Shown here: positions 49,386 through 61,740 of the stretch, piece after piece | Layout of the letters: each line of letters starts with the position of its first letter | How positions within the stretch are numbered: position 1 is the stretch's first letter | From: Ptiloglossa arizonensis | Lineage: Eukaryota; Arthropoda; Insecta; Hymenoptera; Colletidae | Assembly: GCF_051014685.1 (NCBI RefSeq) | Contig: NC_135055.1 | Span: 6,188,001-6,252,000 of the forward strand | Reading direction: 5' to 3' | DNA: 64,000 nt | Made by a program: the position numbers and the translations under genes | The notes under the pieces: generated by a model | The model's database searches: none | Told to the model about the DNA's origin: nothing | Seen by the model: only the letters and a program-made list of their open reading frames with translations

Positions 49386-50375
49386 GACAACTGCCTCTGT
49401 CTCGGGCCCATTCCACAGTGGAGTAGCCTAAGTCGCATTACGTTTCTGTGACAGAGAGATGATAAGAGGAGATTACAAGTGAAATTTCTTCAGGACGAGA
49501 AGAAGAGAGACGCACGGTGGGAGTAGGTCCGCGCATCATGGAAGAGAGAAGGACGGAAAGGGGGTTAATTAATCGTGTCAATTACCCGTTCACCACTCGG
49601 AGAAAAAAATCTCGGTTTCATTAGGCGTTTACGCGCATTTCCAGTCTGAATCGCCGGACTTTTATACACGACGGGACGCCACGCGAGCCTCCTATAACGC
49701 TTCTCTCTGTATCTAGCTCATCGCCATATATCTTGGCTCACGCGTTCGCAATTAGTGGACGCGTTTAATACAAAGGAGCGCCTTAATTAACGCCAGACGA
49801 TTTTCACCGGCACCGAGCATTATCGGTAAACAAAAGTATGGATATTTCGACGGAAGAAATTTCGAATTCCCCCTCCTACACGGCGGCGCGATTAAACGAA
49901 CGAAAGAACGTTTACGGTTACACGCGATAAAAATGAAACGATAACGAGCAACGGTACTAACGAATCGTTCGAAGCTGTTTGTTAATATAATTTAGTGGAG
50001 AATCGCAGCTTTCATTAACTTCTGGACAGGATAATTATTTTCGCAAGAAAATATTCGGCCCACGATTATATAATTCCAATACACGTATCGAGTAACCTGG
50101 AACGTGTTTTAAACACTTCGAAGCGTGTTCACACTTCGTGGAAGATGTTCATTTCAATATTTTCCACGAAGAGCAACTTAACTCTTTTTGCACAATTCAA
50201 ACGAGAAGTTTGCTAACCAGTACTGAATATGCAATTCAAAGTACAGTGTATGGTGTTTGAAAGTGGACGCGACAGGGTTCGATTCTTCTCCAAAAACTGC
50301 ATCGAAAGTGCAGAATGACCTTTTCCTCTACGAGTCTTCGTTTTCAAGAAAGTTGATGTGTTGTAGATGCACCGG
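49386..50375. other. No gene seen
   Basis: Mixed DNA between two arrays; no exon, RNA gene or repeat recognised. Confidence 0.3.
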
Positions 50376-50379
50376 GCGC

Positions 50380-50830
50380 TCCCACGAATGGTGCATCTGT
50401 CGCATGCACTTTTGAAATACCTTTTCTGAAAATCGAAGCCTCCTACGAGAAAATTCTATTCCATCGTTTCGATGTATTTTCAGTGTATTTTAATTTCAGA
50501 AAATTGAACTTTATATTATTTTTAGCAGTCCATCTACGAATGGTGCATCTATCGCATGCACTTTCGAAATACTTTTTTTAAAAATCGAAGCCTTCTACGA
50601 GAAAATTCTATTCCATCGTTTCGATGTATTTTCAGTGTATTTTAATTTCAGAAAATTGAACTTTATATTATTTTTAGCAGTCCATCTACGAATGGTGCAT
50701 CTATCGCATGCACTTTCGAAATACCTTTTCTGAAAATCGAAGCCTCCTACGAGAAAATTCTATTCCACCGTTTCGATGTATTTTCAGTGTATTTTAATTC
50801 TAAAAATTTGAACTTTACACTATCTTGAGC
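50380..50830. repeat. 152-bp tandem repeat, three copies
   Basis: GAATGGTGCATCT starts at 50386, 50538 and 50690, exactly 152 bp apart. Each unit has CGCATGCACTTT and CCATCGTTTCGATGTATTTT-type segments. Confidence 0.92.
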
Positions 50831-52160
50831 AGTCGTGTTTCAATTTTCAAATCTCTCGAATCGCAATATTTCTCGTCCGGTGATAAAAATATAATACTAA
50901 TAATAATAAGTACTACCTTATTTACATCTACACAGAGGAATTTATTACATCTACCCTTTGTAAAAATAGAATTTATCACCGAAGAGTACCACGATACACC
51001 GATCGCAGACATTGAAAACGAAGACCGACCTGTTGAAAAACTAACGAAGAGTTTAATTTTCTTCGACAAACAAGCAATTACTCGCGCCGTGTTTACAGCT
51101 CAGCTGTAGCGAATGATGCCAGGCGTCGAATGCACCATCGACTATCGAAACTAAAAAATTTCTCCTGTACCAGATAACCAACCGAGGGAGCTTCGGTAAC
51201 AATGTGGAGAACGCGTATGCAGAATCGGCCGTTATTTCCACGGCGTACGCACCAGTTACGAGCCGAGAAAGGAAATGCATTTCGCGGGGAGAGCGTCCGG
51301 CTGCGCTCGATACACACGATGCATTAACGCCTCGCGCCTGATGTCCGCTACGCCGCATTTGTCACTTTATCGCGGAATCAATCCTCCGCGTTGTCCAATT
51401 TCACCGGGATATCAACAATCGCGCGATCCTCTTTCACCGTGAGCATCGTCGGTCCACTTTCCTCAACTGGTGACTCGAGCTGCGTCTTGGTGATCTCTCA
51501 GCGATTCGCCATCCGCAAATTGCCTCCTTACCACTGTTTGCTCCCAAGGGAAGACAACGAACGGTCGTATACATCAGCTTTGATGGAACTTGACAAAAAT
51601 GCCCATCGTTTCGAGCCAAGAATTATCCCGTATTTCGTTCGCAACTATGTTCTTACTTTTACGAAGTATAAGTAAGCCCTCGTAACAGAGCTATCAATTT
51701 TACGCTCGCCTGTAGGTGTCATTCTCAAATTACGAAATGTCGTTGAAAAATACTTCGAACAAAAGTTGTACCGTTTCTGGAGGACTGTGGATTCATAGAG
51801 AGGTGTCCGATCAAAAATGTGGACAAAAGAGACAAAAATTCGAACATTTTTGTACCAATTTACAGACCTGACAGTTCGCAGTCTCCCCTTGTCAGCTATC
51901 CGTAGATGAGTCATTATAATAACAGTAGACGCTCGCCAAGGAAAGGTGGATTCGATCGTTCCTGTCTCTTCCTGCAGTGGTTGTGGATTACTTTGACGAT
52001 GTAACGAGACGGTATTCATGAATAAGTCGAAAGCAAGGTTTGAGCCCGTGTGGAGTGCGTTGCAGTTACTGAAGTTGCGAGTCGTAATTGTCTCGCATCG
52101 GCAATCTTTATTGCCGCGAAATACAAATGACAGCGGTGGTTAAGTGGCGAGCACTTAAGT
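50831..52160. other. No supported gene
   Basis: CpG-rich DNA at 51080-51600. A 124-codon frame on the minus strand (52019 down to 51645) starts with ATG and is unrecognised. Confidence 0.3.
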
Positions 52161-52170
52161 ACTGTTAGCT

Positions 52171-52607
52171 CCGCGCCACCTAGGAATAATAGAAACTCTC
52201 AGGACTTTGGGACTGGAGGATAGAAACTGGGAGATATCTGGGCTACAGTTTCCTGGTCCATGTGTAACGGTGGCACGAGACAAGGGTATCGATTTTAGTT
52301 AAACTCGTCTTAGACGCGATTCGTCTAACTTGCTTCTCCGTTCGAGATTAAAATTAAACACTTCAACAGCCTCGACAGTTTGAGAGAAGATGGCGTCAGT
52401 TATGGATGATACGGCGTTCAATAACAGTGGTATCAAGCACCATAATATGTCCTAAAATTGCCTTTAAAGTTCTAGATGAAATACAGAATACCTATTCAAC
52501 GAAACATCTGAAAATCTGATGTAGGTAAAAAGAAAAGTATTAAATATGAAAATAGGTAATCGGATCACTTTCTTACAAATATCTAATCGACTATTGTGGC
52601 GCCACCT
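52171..52607. promoter_or_regulatory. Cluster of three CTCF-like motifs
   Basis: AGGTGGCGCCA (minus, 52597-52607) matches all eleven positions of the insect CTCF core AGRKGGCGSYM. AGATGGCGTCA (plus, 52388-52398) matches ten. AGGTGGCGCGG (minus, 52171-52181) matches nine. Three sites in 440 bp may mark an insulator or promoter-proximal element. The middle site overlaps an ATG in a good translation context that opens a 21-codon frame. Confidence 0.35.
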
Positions 52608-53099
52608 ATGATTTAGACAAGTTTTCACCGTAACTACACGATTGCTCAGAAATCAAACTTTGTTCATATTCAACAATTTCGTGGGTAGCTCTCACCCCTT
52701 TGACACGAATATCAACCGATAGAAAAAACAAATACGTGTAATATTTTTCATTCCTTAGGTTGTACGTCGAGATTCATAAAAATTGTAGATTGCCAGGTGA
52801 CTGTTGTTACTCGTGGTTCTTCGTACGACTTTGGCTCCTCTGGTAGGTGTTCAGGGAACAATTTATGGAACGAGAAGTGCGTTCGAAGTACGATTAAACG
52901 GGGACGTATTTGTGCAGGGTATAGCAGATTTTTCTTATCGCTTGACGGAAAACGGTACTCGTTAGACCGGTGAACTAGAGCGAAAACTTCAAAAACTGGT
53001 GAGAGTGGCGTCATGAACCGTAAGGCTGCATTTCGGTTTGCCCGCAATCGCAACAATACCTCGATCATCGTATTAACAACACTGACAGCAGTAGTCATC

Positions 53100-53620
53100 C
53101 TGGGGTCTAAGTAGTGTCTAGGTTTCGTTTTCATCGTGGACTCTTCTTTCCATTTTCACAAGGACTATGTCATTCTACGATCTGGGTAATCTCTAGATTT
53201 CGACCTCGTCGCAAACTCTCCTTTCCATCTTCACAAGAACTATGTCACTCTAGGATCTAAGTAACCCCTAAATTTCGTCCTCCTCGCAAACTCTCCTTTC
53301 AATCCTCCTTGAGACTTTGTCATCCTAGAAGTCAAGCTTCCTTTGGGACTCTTCTTTCTATTATCGTCAGGACTTCAACTTCCTAGGGTAAAATTAGCCT
53401 TTGGCTAATATAGTTCAATAAGATTATATTATCCAGTCTAGGTAACCTTTAGATCTAATTTTCTTTAAAAAATGCCCTTTCCATCTTCCTCGAGACTTTG
53501 TCATCCCAGGGTTTAGAATACATTTCTAGGTTTCGTTTTCCTACGAGCTTTCCTATTCACCTTCCTCGGGATTTTGTCATCCTAGGCTCTAAGTATCCTC
53601 TGGATACTCTCCATTCGGCT
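53100..53620. repeat. Degenerate repeat of about 75-90 bp
   Basis: Loose copies of a unit with CTCTCCTTTCCATCTTC, then ACTTTGTCATCCTAGG, then TAAGTA(A/T)CC and (A/T)TTTCGTC. Spacing is uneven and identity modest. Confidence 0.6.
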
Positions 53621-54294
53621 TACTCGAAACTACCTCGACCCACAAACTACACCCAACGATTCCTGTGGATACTTTTGATATCCACGAGACGATACTTCGA
53701 CCCATATTCCAAAATATTTCGTCCCTAAGGCTTTTCCTTTCAATGCTACATTTAACCACCGAGACTCTTAAACTTTCCTTCTTCCTGGGAAGACCAAACG
53801 CAAAAATGAACTATCCTCGACACCGTACGAACATGACTCTCCTCTACCATTCCATAAGCCGCAATCCAGAGATACGGGAGCACACTTGGAAACGTTCGTG
53901 GAACGTGTTCAGTTCTGCTGGTCACTGTTGCTCCGAGAAAGCCAACTCTGGAAGACGAACAGTGGGTGGCAGTTCGTCAAGGAAGGACCACCGAGGTCCT
54001 AATCCTCGCCCCAAAGAACGATCATCGGCCTAATTCGAGCCAGGATCGCAGAAGCGTCGGCGTCGCGTCAGTCTTCATTATACTGAGGGAGGAGACGCAA
54101 GACTAGACGTCGTACGAACGCAGCCAGAGCGAGAGGAGGCCGTCGGCCTCGACTGTTCTCCAAGAGGTCGACCCACTTCGCCCAAAGGCGAGAGGGACCG
54201 TACTGGCAGGCAGTTACGTGCATACACGTACACCGTACATACGTAAATATATCTACGATCTTCTCTTTGCGTCGTATAACGGCCCCCCCTAGCC

Positions 54295-54319
54295 TCCTCT
54301 CTCTCTCTCTCTCTCTCTC
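54295..54319. repeat. CT dinucleotide microsatellite
   Basis: About twelve CT units within a wider pyrimidine-rich stretch (54280-54390), next to a CpG-rich block. Similar CT tracts are frequent near insect promoters. Confidence 0.85.
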
Positions 54320-54399
54320 CCTGTCCTCGTCCTTTAGCCGCCTCTCTCCTCCGCTATCCTTTTCCCGCCTCTTTCTCTCTCCACCTACCGATACAGTCG

Positions 54400-56090
54400 A
54401 AAGGTATTTTGTGCGCGTATCGGGCCGAACGATGCCGTAACGCTACCTTGATAAAGCGTTTCCTTATCGTCACGCACGATCGAGCTGCGAAAAACACGGA
54501 CGCGTCTGGGATCCGCGAGACGTTTTTCCGTCGCGTATCACGTGGGAGGGAGTTTTCCTTTCTACCGTTTCGGGCCCGGTCGGCTACGGAACCGGGAGGT
54601 CCCTTTAGTTTCGGGCCTTAAATTCCAGGCGATGTTTGAGATTTTTTTCCGACGAAACTATCGGACCTATCGAGTCCAAATTTGGCACGAGTATTTATCA
54701 ATACCTAATCGAACTGAGGGAATTTTTTCAAGTATATATATATGATTTTGTTTAAACAACGAACGATCGAACGATGTGTGTATGAAAAAAAAGATTGTGT
54801 TTCTCAGGCTCTGTAAACGTGGAGTTCGAGGTGTTTGAAATGAGAAATCTGGAGAATTGAAAAAATTGCAAAAGAATTTTTCTTATCTCCGAAGTATGTA
54901 GACTGCTCGAACGATGTTAGGGTGCATAGAGAAATTCGATTCAAAGTTCTATGAGATTGATCATTGTTAGCATATTGCAGCGATTTTTCTAGCAAGTTTC
55001 ACGTCCGTGGGACTTGAAACTTTAAGAAAGTCTAAAAAAGAGAATTGTTTTTCATCTTCGTACCAGACAGACCCCTTTTTCAACGCGGCAGACTTTCGTC
55101 GACTACCTACGGTGATTCGCCCTGGAAATTGTTTCGAGTCAACTCGTAATTCTCCCATTACCGCTAACATCGATTTTATTAGTCATTTCGTAGAAAGTTC
55201 CAACCGTGCAGACTGATTTTATGTAAACTGTTGTTCAACCACTCGGTTTAATTCCGCGATGAAGGATTTAAAGGCGTCGAGAGCTCAGTGTGAAACTGGC
55301 TAACCGTTAGTGTGGATCAACGATCGGTTTTCATTCATTTTCACAGGATCCATTCTAAGGAGAAGCGTACTGTTCTCTTTAAAAGACCTATCTCAATTGC
55401 ACTGGACTTTTCTGAACAATCTTCTTAATCTCGTCCAACATCCTGGACTACCTTACCTTACTACAGAGTTTCTACAAGAGCAAGATAGAGCTCATCCAAG
55501 CTCATCCAAGTGATACCCACGGCTTTAAGGGGGTCTTCTATTCCAGAACGCTGAAAGGAGGTCAAACATTTATCTAAAGAACCCATCATCCCAAAATGCT
55601 GAATATTTACATTTTTCAGCCGACTTGAGAAAACGAAAAGAAAGCAAAAAATGAATATTTCTAATTAAAGCGGTGCTATTCTTATAATTTTTGAAATTTT
55701 CGCCTCGTGGTGGTTCACTCGACAACGTTAATAATTATTGCCCTTATTATTGCCAGATTTATGGTTCGCCTGAAATCGTGCTCACAATTAAGACATATTC
55801 ATCCTTTTCTACGTGTTTTGAATTGAGAAGAATAGCACAATGTACTTTCAGTAAAGTAATATTTATTTCATCGTACCGCGTTGTACCACCAGGTACATGT
55901 TTACAAATTTACAATCCAGTACGGTCTGTCTTTGTCGGAAAAACAAATTCTCGAATTTTCGACCCAAAGTGCATCGTTTCCAGTCCCTCTCTTTCTCGAT
56001 TACCACTACCAATTTTCCAACCATAGGTGTCCTCAACATATCTTGAAATAAATTGTCAAATTTCAGACAGGTTTCATCGATTCGTCAGAC
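54400..56090. other. No gene seen
   Basis: CpG-rich to about 54620, then AT-rich. An 11-bp direct duplication (GCTCATCCAAG) lies at about 55488-55510. No supported exon. Confidence 0.3.
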
Positions 56091-56094
56091 CTCT

Positions 56095-57070
56095 CTTTTT
56101 CGTCGATAACTTTTCTCAATTTCTCATTGTGCGTATTCTGGACACAAATAATAAATCCCTCGAAATCAATCTCTCGAATTTCCCCAAATTTACAACTTAT
56201 CAAAAAAGAAAAAAAAGTACACAGAATCGAGTGTGTTATCTTTTCGACGGCGAAGAACCTTAAATAAAAACTATTTCGAAATGATACTATGTACTATGAT
56301 ACGTGTTTATAAATGTTCAATTCAGTGTAATTATTCCTCGATAGAAAAACAAATTTCAAACAATTCTGAATTTTAAATATTCTCGATTGGAAATATCCAA
56401 GTTTCGATCGACGTTCCATCGGTTAGCCTGATCGCTCTGGTCGCTAACTTTTCCCAATTTCTTATTTTGAGTATTCTGTACATAAATAATAAATCCCTCG
56501 TTAGAAAAACAAATTTCGAATAATTCATAATTTTAAATATTCTCGATTGGAAATATCCAAGTTTCGATCGACCTTCCATCGATTCGCCTGATCGCTCTGG
56601 TCGCTAACTTTTCCCAATTTCTCATTTTGAGTATTCTGTACATAAATAACAAATCCCTCGAAATCAGTCTTTCGTTAGAAAAACAAATTTCGAACAATTC
56701 ACAATTTCAAATATTCTCGATTGGAAATATCCAAGTTTCGATCGACGTTCCATCGGTTCGCCTGATCGCTCTGGTCGGTAACTTTTCCCAATTTCTCATT
56801 TTGAGTATTCTGTACATAAATAATAAATCTCTCGTTAGAGAAACAAATTTCAAATAATTCACAATTTCAAATATTCTCGATTGGAAATATCCAAGTTTCG
56901 ATCGACCTTCCATCGATTCGCCTGATCGCTCTAGTCGCTAACTTTTCCCAATTTCTCATTTTGAGTATTCTGTACATAAATAATAAATTCCTCGTTAGAA
57001 AAACAAATTTCAAATAATTCACAATTTCAAATATTCTCGATAGGAAATATCCTATCCAAGTTTCGATCTA
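56095..57070. repeat. 160/174-bp tandem array, five to six copies
   Basis: TCTCGATTGGAAATATCC starts at 56381, 56541, 56715, 56875 and 57035 (TAGG in the last); periods 160, 174, 160 and 160. The 174-bp interval carries an extra CCCTCGAAATCAGTC-type insert, which is also seen in a diverged half-unit near 56155. Confidence 0.9.
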
Positions 57071-58005
57071 AAATACCTCGAAAATATCCAAGGTTCGATC
57101 GGTTCGGCGATCGGTCCGTTTGGTCTTGGACCGTTCCGAATTTTCCGATGAGGGATTTCCCCGATTCGCGTAAGAAATCCCTCGAAATCCCGTTGAAATC
57201 CCTGACCGTGGGGCGCTAAGACGCGAACGACATCGGCCCGCGTGAAATTACTCCGGTATTCCTGGCGGGAGACGACACGTGGTTTCTGCAGTAGCGGCTG
57301 GCAGCACGCGGCTCCCTACTCTCGTGCTTCTTCCCCGGGTTCCTCGTCCACGCTGGACGCAATCAGCCGATCCTCAAAGCGCGACCGGTAGTCGAACCGC
57401 GTGCACGTGGAGCCCGACGTGGCCTCTGCCTCCGTGGATACTCCGTGGATCGCGATCGCCATAGATCGATCGCCGAATGATATCGTTGATCGATCGAGCA
57501 CTCCCATTCACCCCGAGGATCTAGCCGGGGAACGTGACCGCGATCGCTGGATGATCGAACGTCGAGACTCGGACAAGCACGGTAGGGAAGGATCGTGATC
57601 ACGATCGCGATCGATCGAACACCCAAGACCTAATTGAACGTCGTCGCCTAGGCACCAAGGAGTTAGAGGTTGTCCCTCGCCCCGCGTGGTCGTTGGGACG
57701 ACTTTCTTCGTAAAGGTCCAGCTGGCTGAGTCACCAGGGACTGGACAGGTCATCGAAGACCGACTGGACCGGTGATTGGTTCGTCTTTTGGCTACGTGGA
57801 CTACGACTACACGGGGTGGAGGATCATCGGGAGTTCAGTGGCACGTGTGATCCGCAGTCGTGATCAGGAGCTGCAACCAGTGTCTTGGGTTCTCGCGGGG
57901 ACGATCGGTTTTTATCCTGTGCCGGGGAGGATCCGGGGTATGAGTGGTCAAGAATGAAGAAAGGGTGAACGTTTCAGGCTGCCAGGAACGAGCTGCTTCA
58001 AATCG
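57071..58005 (+). other. GC-rich block ending in a splice-donor-like site (possible non-coding first exon)
   Basis: GC-rich DNA without a recognised protein ends at TCG/GTGAGT, a good donor whose GT is at 58006-58007, followed by a T-rich run. The layout suits a 5-prime UTR exon on the plus strand. No downstream coding exon was identified, so the call rests on one donor-like site and composition. Confidence 0.2.
57591..57606. repeat. 16-bp perfect palindrome in a GATC-dense stretch
   Basis: GATCGTGATCACGATC is its own reverse complement. The surrounding 57440-57625 is unusually dense in GATCG and CGATCG. Confidence 0.8.
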
Positions 58006-58329
58006 GTGAGTCGATTTTTCTTCACTGGCTTCGCTGAGCCACCGTCAGCTCGCGCGCGAGCGCGCGCGATCTTCGCGTACGCTCAGCCGCTGTTTGAACG
58101 ACCGCCCGAGCTGTTCCAACAGGTTCTCAGGCTTTCCGTCGTTTTTTGTTCTTCGAATGTGTTATTTTGCTTGGGTTTGTTTCGAAGGTACGTGGAAATC
58201 GTGTGCGAACAGAGGTAATATTGTGAATTGAATTAGAGGCCAGCGTCGAAATTCGTTGGAACGTCTCTCCTGAGCTGCTGCAACCGACTTACGGTATTTA
58301 CGACACTTTTGGGTTTCGGTTACTTTGCT

Positions 58330-59080
58330 CGGGTAGCCCTGCAACTTCTTCTTTTTTTTTTAACGATCTTCTCGAACTCTCGGAGGTTTGGAAACTGAGA
58401 ACTTGGTTTTTCTTCTTCGAATCTTTCCACTGTTTGCCCTCGAAGTCTTTGAGATTTTGGGATGTTGGAATTTTCCAACTCGTGAACATTTCTATCCACG
58501 GGGACTTTCGAGACTTCGAAGTTGCGAAGATTTCAGTCTTTGGGCCTTTTAATCGCGACACCTTTGGATCTTTCGAGTGGAAGTCGAAATCTTGAGAGAT
58601 TTTCGAATACTGAAATTTTAGAGGTCGAAAAGTTTCGGACCTTGAGAATTTTGGATTTCAGAGTCTCGAGAATTTCAATCTTTGGGTCTTCGAATTATGG
58701 GACCTTTGGATCTTCGGAATTTCTGTTCTTCAAGCGTTTGAATCTTCAATACGTGCAACTTTGGATTCTGGAGAAATTGGGACGTTACGACCTTGAGAAT
58801 TCCAAACATTGAAAAAGCTTTGAATTTTAGAACCTCTCGAATTCACAATTTTGGGAACTTGGGCAAATAGTAACGTAAATTTTCGTTACTCGTTAAAATT
58901 TGACATTCAAAATTCACCGTTCGATCTCGAAATTTCACCTTTAGATCTCGAAAATTTTGGATCCCAAGGCCCCCGTAGAAATTAGAAATTTTGGGAATCC
59001 AAGTTTGCGACTTTCGAAGTCAGTAAAAATTTGCAATTTCGTGACTTCGAAACTTCGAGATTCCGATCGGTATTCGTATC
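58330..59080. repeat. Degenerate low-complexity repeat region
   Basis: Short loosely repeated words (TTTGGATCTTCG, GAATTTTGG, GACTTCGAA, TCGAGAATTTC) without a fixed period. The same texture returns at 61741-62125, where similar words occur. Confidence 0.5.
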
Positions 59081-60535
59081 GGTGATTTTTTCGATCGCGA
59101 AACCACTAACCGGAAACGGCAGGTATCGTTCGAGATTTATTCCAGAGGAGATTCAATTTCAGATGAGAGATCTGGCTCGCGCAATTAGAGTGTTTATTAG
59201 CACCGTTCTTCGAGGATACTTTTAAAAGCAGACGTTCGACCTACTTGACTTCCGAATCGACGGCTCGCAGTCTCATTTAGAAACGAGAATATCTCGCGGG
59301 GTTCGCGAACTCCGTAATTTTCTCGTCGTTTGACACGAATCGAAATCACTGTTATAAAACAAATTACACATCGGATGCGTCACTCGGGACGACGCCGTCA
59401 TTAGTATTCCGCTCGTCTCGCCGAAACGAAAGTGACTTAATTTCTGTGAATCGGTACACGCGCGTCCCTCGAACAACAAAAATGATACACCGATGGTAAA
59501 TAATGGGACTCAGGACCCGAAGACGCGAGTCGCGTGACAGTGATCGTGCCTAATTACTCACCTCTGCTCGTTTCTCACACGTTGAAATTGCTATTCGTAT
59601 CGTAACTATTTTCTTCTTCCCTGCCCCCCTCTCCAAGAAAAAAAAAAAAAAACACATTCGAATAAAATATAATCCAAACCTGAAGAACACCGGTCGGTGA
59701 TCAATTTCCATAAAAATTAACATACCCGTGTTTCTCGATACTTTCCATAATTTCGTCGTCAATTATACAATAATAATAGATCTCTATCGTAACGTCGGTG
59801 TAATATACAATATAAATTGACGGATTAGATAAAATATGATGCGTAGATGCGGAGATAAATATACAGTTACGGTGCAAAGGCGAGGTACAGTTATATGCTC
59901 TTTATTAACCTAACCCAGTATACAATACAATAAAAATTCGACGAGCAAAAGGAGACGAAAAGTTGGACGAAACAAAACATCGGTATGCGGCCTGCCCCGG
60001 GAAAATGAACAGCACGTAGTCGAAGAATGTATCGTTAATTTTCAGGGTGTTCCGTTGCGTCATTTTCACGGTGAATAAAATCGACGACATTCCGCGATAA
60101 AGCGATGCTCGTGATGCAAATTAGAGGAAGACGGGGACTGAGTTTCATTGACTCGTCCGCGAACGCGAACACGTAATCGGGTAATCTAAACAGTTTTCTA
60201 AACTGGCTGCCTACGCTCGCCGCGCGGCTCACCGTCGGGCGTTACGCATTGTCGAGCGAACCGGTTACCTGGCCAGATCGGAAACGCAAATAAATTTATC
60301 ACGATAAAATCGAGCCGCGTAATCGACGTGCGAGTCGGCTGATCGCCCCGAGAATGTATCACCGGAAATAATCAGGAGTCCATAAACCGGTGTCTTTCCG
60401 AGACTTACGGTGCCAATAAACTACGCTCGATGGTGACTCGGCGGTGATTCGAGGAACGATAGAATTCGATTGGGAAAAATTATCGTTGCCTCCGGTCAGA
60501 GCTTCTTCGAATCTACGGGATAGTATAAAAATTGC
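59081..60535. other. No gene seen
   Basis: Mixed AT-rich DNA with CpG-containing patches. An A-run lies at 59638-59652. Nothing else supported. Confidence 0.3.
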
Positions 60536-60537
60536 AC

Positions 60538-61740
60538 GGATTTTAAAGAAATTTCGGGACCCCTTCGGTGTATTATAAATAAAAAAATTTGGGGATATAG
60601 AAAGAGATATTTTGAAACATATGTAAACATTGTTTTATTAATACGCGAAAAATTAAAGGTGAAATTTGTAATTGGAAATTTGAAATTTGGGGACTTTGAA
60701 AACTTGGGCCTTTTTCATCGAACGTAGAGGATAATATAAATATTCTAAGACTTTTAACGAATTTTGGGACCCCTTCGATGTACACTAACGAAAGTGTGAG
60801 GATAATAAGGGGAGGGTTTTCAAAAGTATAAAATGTGTATATATTGTTTTATTAATACGAGAAAAATTGAAGGTGAAATTTGAAATTGGAAATTTGAAAT
60901 TGGAAATTTGGAATTGGAAATTGGAAATTTGAAATTGGAAATTGGAAATTGGAAATTTGGGGACTTTGAAAACTTGGACCTTTTTCATCGAACGTAGAGG
61001 ATAATATAAATATTGTAAGACTTTTAACGAATTTTGGGACCCCTTCGGTGTACACTAACGAAAGTGTGAGGATAAAAAGGGGAGGGTTTTCAAAAGTATA
61101 AAATGTGTATATATTGTTTTATTAATACGCGAAGAATTTGAGATAAATTTTGAAACTGGAAATTTGAAATTTGGGTCGTTTTCATCGAACGTAGAGGATA
61201 ATATAAATATTGTAAGACTTTTAACGAATTTTGGGACCCCTTCGATGTACACTAACGAAAGTGTGAGGATAATAAGGGGAGGGTTTTCAAAAGTATAAAA
61301 TGTGTATATATTGTTTTATTAATACGAGAAAAATTAAAGGTGAAATTTGAAATTGGAAATTTGAAATTGGAAATTTGGAATTGGAAATTGGAAATTTGAA
61401 ATTGGAAATTGGAAATTGGAAATTTGGGGACTTTGAAAACTTGGGCCTTTTTCATCGAACGTAGAGGATAATATAAATATTGTAAGACTTTTAACGAATT
61501 TTGGGACCCCTTCGGTGTACACTAACGAAAGTGTGAGGATAAAAAGGGGAGGATTTTCAAAAGTATAAAATGTGTATATATTGTTTTATTAATACGCGAA
61601 GAATTTGAGATAAATTTTGAAACTGGAAATTTGAAATTTGGGTCTCTTTCATCTTTTAACAAAAGAAAGACTTTTAACAAATTTTGGGACCGTTTCAGTG
61701 TCTAATAGCAAACGTGTGAAGGTAAAAGTAGAGGGGAATT
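60538..61740. repeat. Higher-order tandem array, 270-bp plus 197-bp subunits (467-bp period)
   Basis: TTTAACGAATTTTGGGACCC starts near 60751, 61021, 61218 and 61488, giving alternating 270 and 197-bp intervals; diverged copies flank these near 60541 and 61672. The long form carries an internal GGAAATTTGAAATT-type microsatellite that the short form lacks. The two 467-bp blocks are almost identical. Confidence 0.9.

Noticed and set aside
50262..50300. GGGTTCGATTC resembling a tRNA T-arm
   Set aside because: No matching acceptor, D or anticodon stem could be placed around it.
52748..53134. 128-codon ATG-initiated frame on the minus strand
   Set aside because: Codon use looks fairly ordinary, but no domain or context supports it. 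A conservation test would decide; until then not called.
60573..61522. Minus-strand frames with repeated ISNFQFP-like peptides
   Set aside because: Translation of the GGAAATTTGAAATT microsatellite within the 467-bp array.
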